The translations under genes and the position numbers were made by a program. From the NCBI GenBank assembly GCA_017618015.1, contig JAFZVC010000026.1, positions 248,001 to 312,000 on the forward strand: a DNA stretch of 64,000 nucleotides, read 5' to 3'. A model generated the notes under the pieces. It did no database searches. It had not been told where the DNA came from and was given only the letters and a program-made list of their open reading frames with translations. Source of the DNA: Spirochaetaceae bacterium (lineage in GTDB: Bacteria > Spirochaetota > Spirochaetia > Treponematales > Treponemataceae). Below are positions 15,573 through 24,247 of the stretch, piece by piece. The stretch's first letter is position 1, and each line of letters starts with the position of its first letter.

Positions 15573-17171
15573 TTATTCCGCTTTTCTTACCACTCGGAAG
15601 CCAACACTTGCACGGACTTCATCCGGTCCATTAAAGAGTCTTGCAGAGACTCGGCAATAATCTGCATCTCCGCACCAGAATGCACCACGGTTAATTCTAG
15701 AATCATTGTATGACAGTGGTGAATCTGGTCCATGCGGATTCGTCGATTTTGAACCTTCATAATAACTCGGATAATAATAATCGTACCAATCCCAGCACCA
15801 TTCACCGACATTGCCACTCAAATCGTATATACTAAGCTCATTCGGCTGTTTTGTTTTTACATCATGCGTCTCTTCATTGCTGTTGCCGTTGTACCAAGCG
15901 ACAGTTTCTATTCTGTTGCTTCCGCTGTATTTGTATCCGCGGCTTTTGCTTCCGCCTCTTGCGGCATACTCCCATTCTGCTTCTGTCGGGAGCCTGTAAC
16001 CGTTAGCATTCCAATCACATTTAACTGCCCCGTCATAACTATAGCAAGGAGTCAGCCCCTCTTTTTTACTAAGCATATTGCAGTATTCTACTGCATCGAA
16101 CCATGAAACTTGTTCGACTGGTCTGTTGCTTCCTTCAAAAAGGCTCGGATACGTTCCTATAACAGCTGCGAATTCCGCCTGAGTAACTTCGTGGTCGCAC
16201 ATATAGAAGCTGCTCACTGTTATGTCATGTATACGCTGTTCATTGTATTCATCAGTATTGCTTCCCATAGCGAACGTGCCGCCTTTAACGAATACCATTC
16301 CTTTAGTTTTCGTCGTTGTTTGGGTTACGGAAGAAGTGCTGTTTTTTCCACTTTGGACGGCATTACGTACAACGCGGAAACCAAGATTATCACCACCTCC
16401 ACTTGGATCTTGATAATATCTTGCTGAAACAGTAGTGTCCGAAGGAATGTCATAGTAGCTTCCACCACGAATGACATAATTATATCCGTCCGTCTTGCCT
16501 TTTGGGTTTGTTTCTGCGGAACTGCCATAGCTGCCGTATATATCCCAGCACCATTCAAACAAGTTGCCGTTCATATCGTAAAGTTTCAGTTCGTTAGGCT
16601 GCTTTGTCTTTACTTCATGCGACATATAATCGCTGTTTTCACTATACCAAGCGACCGTGCTGATTTTGTTGCTTCCACAGAACGTATATCCTCTACTTTT
16701 TGAGCCACCTCTTGCGGCATACTCCCATTCTGCTTCTGTCGGTAGCCGATAGCCGTTTGCAGTCCAGTCGCATGTGAACACACCATGAGTATTTTGATAG
16801 CACGGTGAAAGTCCTTTGCTCCGGCTAAGCCTGTTGCAGTATTCAATGGCGTCGTACCATTTAACATTTTCTACAGGAAGATTGTCTCCCACATTGTTGC
16901 TTGGATTCATCCACATAACAGACGCATATTCAGCTTGTGTCACTTCATGGTCGCAAATGTAAAAGCTGCTTACAGTGACTTTATGCGCGGGCTTTTCGTT
17001 CTTATTGCTGGAGTTGTTTCCCATTGTGAACGTTCCGCCCTCAACGAAAACGAATCCATCATTTATCGTTGTGTTTGATTGAGTTGTGGCGGTTCTTGAA
17101 GTTTGCGCGAAAAGCGGGCTGATTGCTGACAGCACAAACAAAAGTGTGATAAATCTTGATAAACTCTTCAT
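15573..17171 (-). CDS. Exported protein with two tandem FGE-sulfatase (SUMF1-like) domains
   Basis: 532 residues. N-terminal signal peptide (SPLFAQ end, signal peptidase I type), then two copies of the formylglycine-generating-enzyme fold at about 40-285 and 290-530. Each has FVxGGTFxMG, HEVTQAEY/F, NGYRLPTEAEWEYAARGG and a closing GFRVVR. The catalytic Cys pair of true FGE (Cys-x4-Cys) is absent in copy 1; copy 2 has Cys-x5-Cys. So neither is likely to be an orthodox FGE, and a scaffold or ligand-binding role outside the cytoplasm fits better. Good Shine-Dalgarno (AAGGAGA). A relative lies at 27157-28119. Confidence 0.85.
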   Translation of the reverse strand: MKSLSRFITLLFVLSAISPLFAQTSRTATTQSNTTINDGFVFVEGGTFTMGNNSSNKNEKPAHKVTVSSFYICDHEVTQAEYASVMWMNPSNNVGDNLPVENVKWYDAIEYCNRLSRSKGLSPCYQNTHGVFTCDWTANGYRLPTEAEWEYAARGGSKSRGYTFCGSNKISTVAWYSENSDYMSHEVKTKQPNELKLYDMNGNLFEWCWDIYGSYGSSAETNPKGKTDGYNYVIRGGSYYDIPSDTTVSARYYQDPSGGGDNLGFRVVRNAVQSGKNSTSSVTQTTTKTKGMVFVKGGTFAMGSNTDEYNEQRIHDITVSSFYMCDHEVTQAEFAAVIGTYPSLFEGSNRPVEQVSWFDAVEYCNMLSKKEGLTPCYSYDGAVKCDWNANGYRLPTEAEWEYAARGGSKSRGYKYSGSNRIETVAWYNGNSNEETHDVKTKQPNELSIYDLSGNVGEWCWDWYDYYYPSYYEGSKSTNPHGPDSPLSYNDSRINRGAFWCGDADYCRVSARLFNGPDEVRASVGFRVVRKAE

Positions 17172-17222
17172 ATTGTTCTCCTTAGTTTTGGAAACCTATT
17201 ATTGACTATAACACGAAGAATG

Positions 17223-18050
17223 TTATTTATCAAATTGCATTGATTTTGGTTCACCTGTAAATAAAATCCGTAGGTTCAGCTTTACGTACGCGCAAATTTC
17301 ACGGACGTAATCATGAAGCACATAAATTGCCGGACATTTTGCAGCAATGCCTTTTATGTTCGTGAATCCAATACGCTTAGCGAGCCTTTCTGAACGACGC
17401 AGATGGAAGCGGCTTGTAACAACAGCTGTCGGCGTTTCAAGTATCTCTTGTACGCTCACGCCTTTGTATTCGGCAAGCATTTTGCAGCTGTACTGAAAGT
17501 TTTGTATCGTATCAAGTGCTTTATCCTCGACAAGTATGCGTTCTGGCTCAACTCCCCTTTTTACAAGCTGGTTTTTCAGCTCCGGCGCTTCAGGATAAGG
17601 CAACCAATCAAGAACACCGCCTGTGACAACGCAAATCGCGTCTTTATTCGCATTTAAATATTCAGCAGCTTTTTCGATCCGGCTTATAACAGCTGATGAG
17701 ACATTACCGTCTTTGTCAATGCCGCCCCCAAGAAGGATTACATGCTCTGCTTTATCATCTATGGTTACAACATCGGGAGTAAGGATAAAAATCAGATTGA
17801 TTACTGAAATAACGGCAGCAATGCTTGCCAAGCTTATGAAAGTTATTCTCAGCCATCGTTTCCAGATACTCCAAAATGAGTGACGTGTTTTTATCCTGTA
17901 TATCCCGACAAAAATAAGATATGCGCCGAGAGCTAGCCAAATATGGGTGAAAGAAAAGACATTGTCCCAGAATGTACCTGGATTTAGCGAGATTAATGTA
18001 ACGTCGTAGCCAATACTGATGATTCCGAGGATGATTAAAAGTACGTTCAT
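17223..18050 (-). CDS. YdcF/SanA-like membrane-anchored protein (DUF218)
   Basis: 275 residues: three hydrophobic segments in the first ~90 residues, then the DUF218 fold with VILLGGGIDKDG, ISRIEKAAEYL and ILVEDKALDTIQN, ending SRFHLRRSERLAKR. E. coli relatives (ElyC, SanA, YdcF) affect envelope integrity and lipid-carrier use; the biochemical role is unsettled. The ATG overlaps the pullulanase stop by 4 nt, so the two are translationally coupled. Confidence 0.82.
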   Translation of the reverse strand: MNVLLIILGIISIGYDVTLISLNPGTFWDNVFSFTHIWLALGAYLIFVGIYRIKTRHSFWSIWKRWLRITFISLASIAAVISVINLIFILTPDVVTIDDKAEHVILLGGGIDKDGNVSSAVISRIEKAAEYLNANKDAICVVTGGVLDWLPYPEAPELKNQLVKRGVEPERILVEDKALDTIQNFQYSCKMLAEYKGVSVQEILETPTAVVTSRFHLRRSERLAKRIGFTNIKGIAAKCPAIYVLHDYVREICAYVKLNLRILFTGEPKSMQFDK

Positions 18051-20086
18051 TTCTTTACCCTGATTACCTTTGCAGATAGTCGCTCAACAAAGAGCTTACA
18101 AGCTGAGACATCTTCCTGATATAAAGGAGATGAAGATGCAGTGTCTGCGTCAGCAAAAACATCAGCTTTTTGTTCTGATTGTGACAACGGTAAAGTCAGT
18201 TTAACATCATTTTTGCTCGCGTTGAATGCCAAATACCAGATAAAATCGCCATCATCAAGCGAATAGAACAAAACTTGCTGAAGTTCTAGCGTTTGTATGA
18301 AACGTGCGGCTCTTTCAATATCAGCTTGAGTTTTCATACGGAACACTTTATGTGCCTTTCTAAGCGAGATAAGCCCCCGCGTATACGGAATAAGGCACGA
18401 ATACGTTTTTTCAGCATTATTTTCAGGCTGCCAATGTATACGGTTTATCAAATCTGATGACTGGTAGCTATTTTTTACGAACAAGCCTTCCGTCTCTGGC
18501 ACACCTTCTTTTCTTTCGGGCAATGCTTTTGAACGGCCAAGTTCCTGACCAGCATGAATAAAAGCAATTCCTTGGCTTGTAAGAAGAAGCGCGTTCGAAA
18601 GTTTAAGTCTTCGTAAAACTTCAAGCTGTCCTTCTTCTGTCGATTCATCGGTATCTGTATTCAGAACGATTGAATCATGGAGCGTTAGCCCGTCGTGACA
18701 TGCGATATAAAGTACGCTATCTGCTGGATTATCAGCCGTGTAATTGGTTTGGGGGCGGCCAGTACAGTTGTAGAAAAGATTTTCGATTTGTTCGCTTTCA
18801 AATTGTCCGCCGTTCAAAAACGCTGGCATTCGCTCGTTAAAACCGCCGCCTTTGCACAAATCGCGGAATTCATCGTTAAACACGGCGATATCATCAGTTT
18901 TCGTCATGTAATTCTGATCCATACCGACCGTGTCTTTGGCGCCTGTATAAAGCTTCCAGCCCTCGCCTATAAAAAGCATATCTTCTTTGATTTTTCTGCA
19001 TTCTTCAAAACAGTTGAGCATCGTTTCGCTGTCTATAAGCCCCATTATGTCGAAACGGAAACCATCCACGCCGTATTCTTTTACAAAGAATGTCGCTGAA
19101 TCGATGATGAGGCGGCGCATCATGGCGTGCTCGGAAGCCGTGTCGTTGCCGCAGCACGAGCCGTTAAGGTAGTTGCCGTCATTGTCTAAGCGGAAATAGT
19201 AGCCGGGCACAATGTCGTCCAAAAGCGATGTGCGTGAAATGTGGTTATATACAACGTCGAGTATTACGCGGAGCCCTTTTTGATGTGCCGCTGCCACTAG
19301 CGAACGAAGCTCTTTTATCCGCATATATGGATTTTCTGGTGCCTCTGAGAACCAGCCTTCTGGCGTGAACCAGCTTTGCGGGTCGTATCCCCAGTTGTAA
19401 TTGTTGTTTTTTGTAGTGCCGTCCGCTTCATAACTCTTGTTAGTTTCATCGGTGTTATAAAACTTCAGCACTGGCATTAGTTGTATATGAGTTACGCCAA
19501 GTTCGGCGAAATAGTCGAGTTTGTCGATAAGTGCGGTGTATGTGCCGCCTCTGCCATCTGGTTTGATTGTGGCATCGCGGACGGAAACCTCGTAAACGAT
19601 TGCGTCCGTACCGCGGCAAATGCCACTGTTTACGGAATTTCCAGCACACTCATGCCTGTCGCGCCATTCGTCCGGTTTCGCTTTGTCGCTGTGGATGTTT
19701 ACTACGGCGGCTCGTCCCGGTGTTCCGTCATTCAAGAATACAGCCATCGACACTGCGTAAGGGTCCAGGCATACTTTCTCGCCATCGCCCGTATCTACAA
19801 TGTACTCGTAGAACCATCCATCAATCTGAGAACCGCATTTATGCTCATAAGACCATACTCCGCTCTTGCTATCGTATTCACAAGGTTGCGTCATATCAGG
19901 CTTGGAGCTTTTCCAGTCTTTGTAAAATTGTATCTTTACGAAAAAAGCCGCCGGAGACCATATTCTGAAAACAATCGTTTTGTTTTCTGTAAACTGAATG
20001 CCAAGCTTTGTTTTATCGTCCGGAATGATTTTCTCAGCTTCCTGCCAGCAAGATACAGGGTTATTGTTATATTCGATACGTTCCAT
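18047..20086 (-). CDS. pulA: Type I pullulanase (GH13)
   Basis: 679 residues. An N-terminal CBM48-like domain (about 30-130; RIWSPAAFFVKIQFY) precedes the GH13 barrel. YNWGYDP near 235 is the type I pullulanase signature. Barrel regions: DVVYNH, GFRFDIMG (nucleophile Asp), IGEGW (acid/base Glu) and YIACHDGLTLHD (His-Asp). It cleaves alpha-1,6 links in pullulan or glycogen limit dextrins. There is no signal peptide, so it should act on internal glycogen or imported maltodextrin. ATG 20086 is chosen over a GTG at 20092. It lies 24 nt after a small membrane-protein gene. Confidence 0.9.
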   Translation of the reverse strand: MERIEYNNNPVSCWQEAEKIIPDDKTKLGIQFTENKTIVFRIWSPAAFFVKIQFYKDWKSSKPDMTQPCEYDSKSGVWSYEHKCGSQIDGWFYEYIVDTGDGEKVCLDPYAVSMAVFLNDGTPGRAAVVNIHSDKAKPDEWRDRHECAGNSVNSGICRGTDAIVYEVSVRDATIKPDGRGGTYTALIDKLDYFAELGVTHIQLMPVLKFYNTDETNKSYEADGTTKNNNYNWGYDPQSWFTPEGWFSEAPENPYMRIKELRSLVAAAHQKGLRVILDVVYNHISRTSLLDDIVPGYYFRLDNDGNYLNGSCCGNDTASEHAMMRRLIIDSATFFVKEYGVDGFRFDIMGLIDSETMLNCFEECRKIKEDMLFIGEGWKLYTGAKDTVGMDQNYMTKTDDIAVFNDEFRDLCKGGGFNERMPAFLNGGQFESEQIENLFYNCTGRPQTNYTADNPADSVLYIACHDGLTLHDSIVLNTDTDESTEEGQLEVLRRLKLSNALLLTSQGIAFIHAGQELGRSKALPERKEGVPETEGLFVKNSYQSSDLINRIHWQPENNAEKTYSCLIPYTRGLISLRKAHKVFRMKTQADIERAARFIQTLELQQVLFYSLDDGDFIWYLAFNASKNDVKLTLPLSQSEQKADVFADADTASSSPLYQEDVSACKLFVERLSAKVIRVKK

Positions 20087-20110
20087 ATACACAATACTTT
20101 CGCAATTTTA

Positions 20111-20317
20111 TTACATTGCCCCATTATTTATGGCGAATGCTTCATAAAGAAGAATACAGCATCTAATTAGTACAATGACGAGACAAATTACAAGAATAAT
20201 TGCAGATACAATCATTATAACTTTCCAAATTTTTTTTCTTTTTTCATCAAATTCATTTTTGTAAACTTTATTAACAACTAAAGAAGTTATAAAAACAATC
20301 AACGAAATTAATAGCAT
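20111..20317 (-). CDS. Small two-segment membrane protein
   Basis: 68 residues: hydrophobic segment 1-15, a charged loop with KNEFDEKRKKIWK, and hydrophobic segment 32-57. A proper Shine-Dalgarno (AAAGGA) sits 7 nt before the ATG, which supports it as a real gene. It lies just upstream of pullulanase in the same direction. No family recognised. Confidence 0.55.
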   Translation of the reverse strand: MLLISLIVFITSLVVNKVYKNEFDEKRKKIWKVIMIVSAIILVICLVIVLIRCCILLYEAFAINNGAM

Positions 20318-20420
20318 ATTATTATCCTTTAAAATTATATTATAAGTATTTTAATTATCTATTATAGAAAAGTAAATGTTTCTGTTTTTTATTTTTTCTC
20401 ATGTTTATTTCGTTTTCTTA

Positions 20421-20449
20421 TTGACTAAAAAAAGCGTTTGATATATATT
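20421..20449 (+). promoter_or_regulatory. Promoter of tRNA-Leu
   Basis: TTGACT (20421-20426), 17-nt spacer, TATATT (20444-20449), 12 nt before the tRNA 5' end. Confidence 0.75.
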
Positions 20450-20461
20450 ACTTCCTGTCAC

Positions 20462-20543
20462 GCGGGGATGGTGGAATTGGTAGACACGCTAGCTTGAGGT
20501 GCTAGTGGCGAGAGCTGTGCCTGTTCAAGTCAGGTTCTCCGCA
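20462..20543 (+). tRNA. tRNA-Leu (anticodon GAG)
   Basis: 82 nt. Acceptor GCGGGGA pairs with TCTCCGC (one G-T). Anticodon stem CTAGC/GCTAG encloses the loop TTGAGGT, giving anticodon GAG. The long variable arm (TGGCGAGAGCTGTGCC region) is that of a class II tRNA, and GTTCAAGTC is the T-loop region. The 3' CCA is not encoded and must be added by tRNA nucleotidyltransferase. It has its own promoter and terminator. Confidence 0.95.
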
Positions 20544-20548
20544 GCTTG

Positions 20549-20582
20549 AAAGCAGTTGTATTAAACAACTGCTTTTTTTTTT
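20549..20582 (+). terminator. Intrinsic terminator of tRNA-Leu
   Basis: AAAGCAGTTGT (20549-20559) pairs with ACAACTGCTTT (20565-20575), followed by a long T-run. Confidence 0.9.
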
Positions 20583-20602
20583 AACTTTTTGGGCAAAATA
20601 AT

Positions 20603-20614
20603 ACCCCCGACGCT
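20603..20614 (-). terminator. Distal half of an IS-split terminator hairpin
   Basis: ACCCCCGACGCT here pairs with AGCGACAGGGGT at 22059-22070. With the IS element and one target copy removed, the site reads as a 25-nt imperfect palindrome with loop TAA. On the minus strand it is followed by ATTATTTT, as expected for the terminator of the nucleoside ABC operon ending at 22077. Confidence 0.55.
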
Positions 20615-20648
20615 AAGCGAAGTGCACCCCAATTATTGGACACTTTAA

Positions 20649-21509
20649 CTAGGCTGATTTTAAGGACTGATTCCTAAATTGTAAAGGAGTCAGTCCTTTT
20701 AATTTAACCTTAATTCTCTTTTCGTTGTACCAAGACAAATATTCAATCAATTCTTTTTTGAAATGGTCAACAGACACAAACTTCTGTAAATATAACAGTT
20801 CCGATTTAAGCAATCCAAAGAAATTCTCCATTACCGAATTATCAAGGCAGTTACCTTTCCGCGACATGCTTTGTCTGACCCCTTTATCCTTCAGCCGTTT
20901 CTGATAGTCATACATCTGGTACTGCCAGCCCTGGTCGGAATGCAGAATCAGATTTGTTCCGTCCGGAATCTGTGCGAATGCCTTCTCAAGCATATCAACT
21001 GTCTGAGCATAGTTCGGGCTCTCGGAGAGGTTCCAGCTGATTAATGACTGGTCATGCAAATCAAGGATCGGAGACAGATAAAGCTTGGTTCCGAACAGAT
21101 TGAACTGAGTGACGTCAGTAACCCATTTCTCATTGGATTTTGTCGTGCTGAAATCTCTCTGCAAAAGATTAGGGGCGACTTTGCCTATCTGACCTTTATA
21201 TGAATTATACTTGTGCTGACGAACCTTACACACGATATGCTCTTCATGCATCAGCTTTTGGATTACCTTATGATTTGTTTTCCAACCTCTGTTTCTGAGC
21301 TCCAAGGTAATCCTTCGGTAGCCATAACGGCCTTTGTTCTCATGATAAATCTTCTGGACAAGCTCGCGTTCTTCCTTGTGATTATCCTGTTTGGGATGGT
21401 TATCTGAGTAATAGAAAGAGCTCCTTGGCAAGCCTGTTAGTTTTGCTAAATCCGAAACATTGAATTTTGACCTTAGTTCTTTGACAGCTTCGACTTTTCT
21501 CTGTCTTTT
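20649..21509 (-). CDS. IS3-family transposase OrfB (DDE integrase core)
   Basis: Catalytic subunit, normally made as an OrfAB fusion by -1 frameshifting. The start given is the point where the OrfA frame could slip (A4G at 21509-21505; a second A4G lies at 21498-21494). The frame is open up to 21722, but that part is a shadow of orfA. It has the HTH_21 region (ENKGRYGYRRITLELRNRG) and then the rve core with D in KWVTDVTQF, D in LHSDQGWQYQ and E in SVMENFFGLLKSELLY, a complete DDE triad. It performs the strand-transfer reaction of the element. Confidence 0.85.
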   Translation of the reverse strand, partial: KRQRKVEAVKELRSKFNVSDLAKLTGLPRSSFYYSDNHPKQDNHKEERELVQKIYHENKGRYGYRRITLELRNRGWKTNHKVIQKLMHEEHIVCKVRQHKYNSYKGQIGKVAPNLLQRDFSTTKSNEKWVTDVTQFNLFGTKLYLSPILDLHDQSLISWNLSESPNYAQTVDMLEKAFAQIPDGTNLILHSDQGWQYQMYDYQKRLKDKGVRQSMSRKGNCLDNSVMENFFGLLKSELLYLQKFVSVDHFKKELIEYLSWYNEKRIKVKLKGLTPLQFRNQSLKSA

Positions 21510-22000
21510 CTCTGCTGCTGTTTCTTTCTGTCGTCCTCCTGAACTAAGGCCAGATATTTTTTTAGGAATTCGTTCTCCATGCGAAGATATGCAAGCTCTT
21601 CGTCCTTTGTCCATTCTTCTTTCGGTTTGTTTGGAATTAAGCTTTTCTTTGGCATTTTTGAGTACCTGCCTTGTTTTTGAAACAGAGCTTCTGTACCACC
21701 GGTAAGATATTTCTTTCTCCATGCACTGATTGTTCCCTTATCTGTTATCCCAAAAATCAATGCTGTAGCTAAGTTTGAAAGATGATGCTCTTGCTGATAG
21801 TTTAGCACTTTTAGCTTGAATTCTCCGCTAAAATGTCGGGTTGGTTCTGTAAATTTTCCGTTTAATTCGTACTGTGCAATCCATTGCTCTATGGATTTAC
21901 GGTCTGGACCATACATATGAGAGAGTATTCTGGCTCCGAACCCTTTGTTCTTATGATCTAAAACTATTTTAATCTTAAGTTCTTCTGAGTATTTAGACAT
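21473..22000 (-). CDS. IS3-family transposase OrfA (helix-turn-helix)
   Basis: 175 residues; two helix-turn-helix units (about 5-50 and 60-110; the second includes ISAWRKKYLTGG) that recognise the element ends. A charged, leucine-spaced C-terminal helix (ELAYLRMENEFLKKYLALV) serves in dimerisation. ATG 22000 is used because the upstream GTG at 22012 overlaps the Shine-Dalgarno AGGAGG. The C-terminal part contains the frameshift region leading into OrfB. Confidence 0.85.
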   Translation of the reverse strand: MSKYSEELKIKIVLDHKNKGFGARILSHMYGPDRKSIEQWIAQYELNGKFTEPTRHFSGEFKLKVLNYQQEHHLSNLATALIFGITDKGTISAWRKKYLTGGTEALFQKQGRYSKMPKKSLIPNKPKEEWTKDEELAYLRMENEFLKKYLALVQEDDRKKQQQRKDREKSKLSKN

Positions 22001-22058
22001 AAAAAAATGCACCTCCTAAAGTGAACTTTATTTGTCCAACTTTAGGGGTGCACTTCAA

Positions 22059-22070
22059 AGCGACAGGGGT
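22059..22070 (-). terminator. Proximal half of the IS-split terminator hairpin
   Basis: AGCGACAGGGGT; its partner arm is at 20603-20614, now 1.4 kb away. It begins 7 nt past the stop of the last permease gene on the minus strand. Confidence 0.55.
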
Positions 22071-22076
22071 AAAAAC

Positions 22077-23015
22077 TTAACGCATTCCTTTGTCGTATGG
22101 AATACCTTCTGCTTTTGGTGCACGCGATTTCTTCGACGTGAACGCAAGAACAATAAGAGAAATGATGTACGGCAACATCTTGTAGAACTCACCAGGAACA
22201 AGGTTTACAAGCACATCAAAGCCCATGTACGCATCGGCAATGGCGCGGAAAAAGCCGAATATCAATGCGGACAGCGCAATTCGGATTGGATTCCACTGAC
22301 CGAAAATCATTACTGCAAGAGCAAGGAAGCCCGCACCGGCAACACCATAGACGAAATCCCACTGCGAGTTTGCGGCTGAAATGTAGATTATTCCACCAAT
22401 ACCGCCAAGAAGACCAGAGATGAGAACACCGCAGTACCGCATCTTAAAGACGTTTATACCAACGCTGTCCGCAGCCTGAGGATGCTCACCGCAAGCCTGT
22501 AGCCGCATACCGAACCGCGTTTTATAAAGCAGAATAACTGCGACAATCAGCAGCACAAGCGTAAGCACCATGTACCAGTTGAGCTCCATGCCAAAAGCAT
22601 TGAAAAGGAAACTCTTGCGGTTTTCAATGTAGCTCAAAATTGCGGAAACGTTATCACCGCCAGAGCGCGCTGAGTTATATGATTTTACGATAACAGTAGC
22701 AGCTGCTGTCGCAAGCATGTTCATTGCCGTACCTACGAGTGTCTGGTCTGCCTTGAAGTTAATCGCAGCAACTGCAAGAAGCAAAGATGCGAGCATACCG
22801 ACGAGCGCACTTACAAGAATCGTAAGAATAACAATCAGCGCAGGATTTGTGCCTACAGGAAGTGAGAAAAGAACGAATGCACCTCCGAGCGCGCCGAAAA
22901 CCATTATTCCTTCAAGACCGATATTGATAACGCCGCTCCGCTCAGAGAACATGCCGCCGAGCGCAACGAGAATAAGTACAGAAACGTAAATAAGCGTGTA
23001 TTGAATAAGAAGCAT
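22077..23015 (-). CDS. Nucleoside-type ABC transporter permease (BmpG/NupQ-like)
   Basis: 312-residue membrane protein of the BPD_transp_2 family, beginning with several hydrophobic helices and the family motif ERSGVINIGLEGIM near residue 25. The ATG at 23015 overlaps the stop of the preceding permease (TGATG); a GTG one codon upstream lies in the Shine-Dalgarno AGGAGGTG. It pairs with the next-door permease to form the channel. Last gene of the operon; its terminator has been split by an IS3 element. Confidence 0.88.
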   Translation of the reverse strand: MLLIQYTLIYVSVLILVALGGMFSERSGVINIGLEGIMVFGALGGAFVLFSLPVGTNPALIVILTILVSALVGMLASLLLAVAAINFKADQTLVGTAMNMLATAAATVIVKSYNSARSGGDNVSAILSYIENRKSFLFNAFGMELNWYMVLTLVLLIVAVILLYKTRFGMRLQACGEHPQAADSVGINVFKMRYCGVLISGLLGGIGGIIYISAANSQWDFVYGVAGAGFLALAVMIFGQWNPIRIALSALIFGFFRAIADAYMGFDVLVNLVPGEFYKMLPYIISLIVLAFTSKKSRAPKAEGIPYDKGMR

Positions 23016-24247
23016 CACTCACCTCCTTTTGCGCCGTTGGCGGAAGCATTTGAGGTTGGAGAATCCCCACCGGGCGATGAATCTTTTGGCGCGCTATTTT
23101 CAGCGACGGCGGCTTTCACTTCAACAGCTCCTTTATCTTTTCCTTTTCCGATTTTTGAAAGGATGTCTTTTATAAACAGAACGAAAGCGCACGCATAGAT
23201 GATAATTGAGGAAATCAAATCAGCGATCTGCGGGTTGAAATAACGCATGTCGATGAAACTTCCGCCGAGCGTTATATGCTCAATGAAATATCCGGCGAAG
23301 ATAGATCCTATCGGATTTAAGCCGCCAAGGAATGCTACAGCGATTCCGTTGAATCCCATCGCAGGAACTGACGATGACGTTTTCCACTGCTGAATATCTG
23401 TGAGATAATAGAAAGATGCCGCAAATCCTGCGAGAGCACCGGCTATCGCCATCGTAAGAATGATGTTGAGCTTTTCTTTCATACCGGCGTATTTTGCCGC
23501 ATTCTTGTTGAAACCAGTCGCTTTAAGCTCATAGCCGAACGTCGTTTTGTTCAGGATTATCCAGATAATGATAGCGATTACGATTGTAAGCGGAATCGCA
23601 ATTGAAACATATTCGTTGTCGTTGAAAAGCGAGGAAAGCCCGGCAGACGGCATAAGAGAGCCCCTTGAAACCGTCTTAATCTGGAATGTCTCTGAAAGAG
23701 ACATGTTCATTACAGATTCCTGATGCATAAGGATGTTCACAAGATATAGGCCTATCCAGTTCATCATTATACACGCGATAACCTCGTTGACGTTGAAGAA
23801 CGCTTTGAAGCAGCCGACGATAGCACCCCAAGCTGCAGAAGCGAGCGCTGCCATAAGAACGCATGCCCACCACGGCATGTGCCAGTTAAGCGCGCACCAA
23901 AGCGAAACACCGATAGCAACGCAGTACTGACCACCAACACCGATGTTGAAGAGGCCTGCTTTATACGCGAAAAGTACGGAAAGCGCACACAAAATAAGCG
24001 GCACTGATTTTGCAAGCGTACTTCCAAAGTAATAAAGCTGCTGCTTCGGCTTTTTGAAGTACATGAAGTTCTTAAGAATCGTCGTTATAGCTTTTGTAGC
24101 GTTTGGCGCACTGATTATCAGCAGGATTATATAACCAACAATTATACCGATTACAGCGCACAAAACTGCCGACGTAATTGATTTGAACGAATTTGTCTGG
24201 GTAAGTTTACCAAGTTTTTTGCTGCTTATATCGAGTTTTTTGTTCAT
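23015..24247 (-). CDS. Nucleoside-type ABC transporter permease (BmpF/NupP-like)
   Basis: 410 residues, BPD_transp_2 family. The motif AYKAGLFNIGVGGQY near residue 85 marks the conserved core, with about eight to ten membrane segments. An N-terminal cytoplasmic tail and a C-terminal Ala/Pro/Ser-rich extension of about 35 residues (AVAENSAPKDSSPGGDSPTS) make it longer than usual. The ATG overlaps the ATPase stop by 4 nt, indicating translational coupling. Confidence 0.88.
   Translation of the reverse strand: MNKKLDISSKKLGKLTQTNSFKSITSAVLCAVIGIIVGYIILLIISAPNATKAITTILKNFMYFKKPKQQLYYFGSTLAKSVPLILCALSVLFAYKAGLFNIGVGGQYCVAIGVSLWCALNWHMPWWACVLMAALASAAWGAIVGCFKAFFNVNEVIACIMMNWIGLYLVNILMHQESVMNMSLSETFQIKTVSRGSLMPSAGLSSLFNDNEYVSIAIPLTIVIAIIIWIILNKTTFGYELKATGFNKNAAKYAGMKEKLNIILTMAIAGALAGFAASFYYLTDIQQWKTSSSVPAMGFNGIAVAFLGGLNPIGSIFAGYFIEHITLGGSFIDMRYFNPQIADLISSIIIYACAFVLFIKDILSKIGKGKDKGAVEVKAAVAENSAPKDSSPGGDSPTSNASANGAKGGE

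Larger units (their letters stand above)
20618..22057 (-). mobile_element. IS3-family (IS150-like) insertion sequence
   Basis: 1440 bp. Terminal inverted repeats: right end (as reverse complement) TGAAGTGCACCCC, left end CGAAGTGCACCCC, differing only at the outermost base. A direct repeat AAG flanks both sides (20615-20617, 22058-22060), the 3-bp duplication usual for this group. It carries orfA and orfB in overlapping frames with an A4G slippery region. Both frames look intact, so it may be active. It sits between tRNA-Leu and the nucleoside ABC operon. Confidence 0.88.

Noticed and set aside
19481-20170. 229-residue open frame opposite pullulanase
   Set aside because: Shadow; composition Cys/Arg-rich as usual for antisense frames.
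20462-22057. tRNA-Leu as attachment site of an integrated island
   Set aside because: The tRNA 3' end is not repeated nearby and the adjacent element has its own IS ends and 3-bp duplication.
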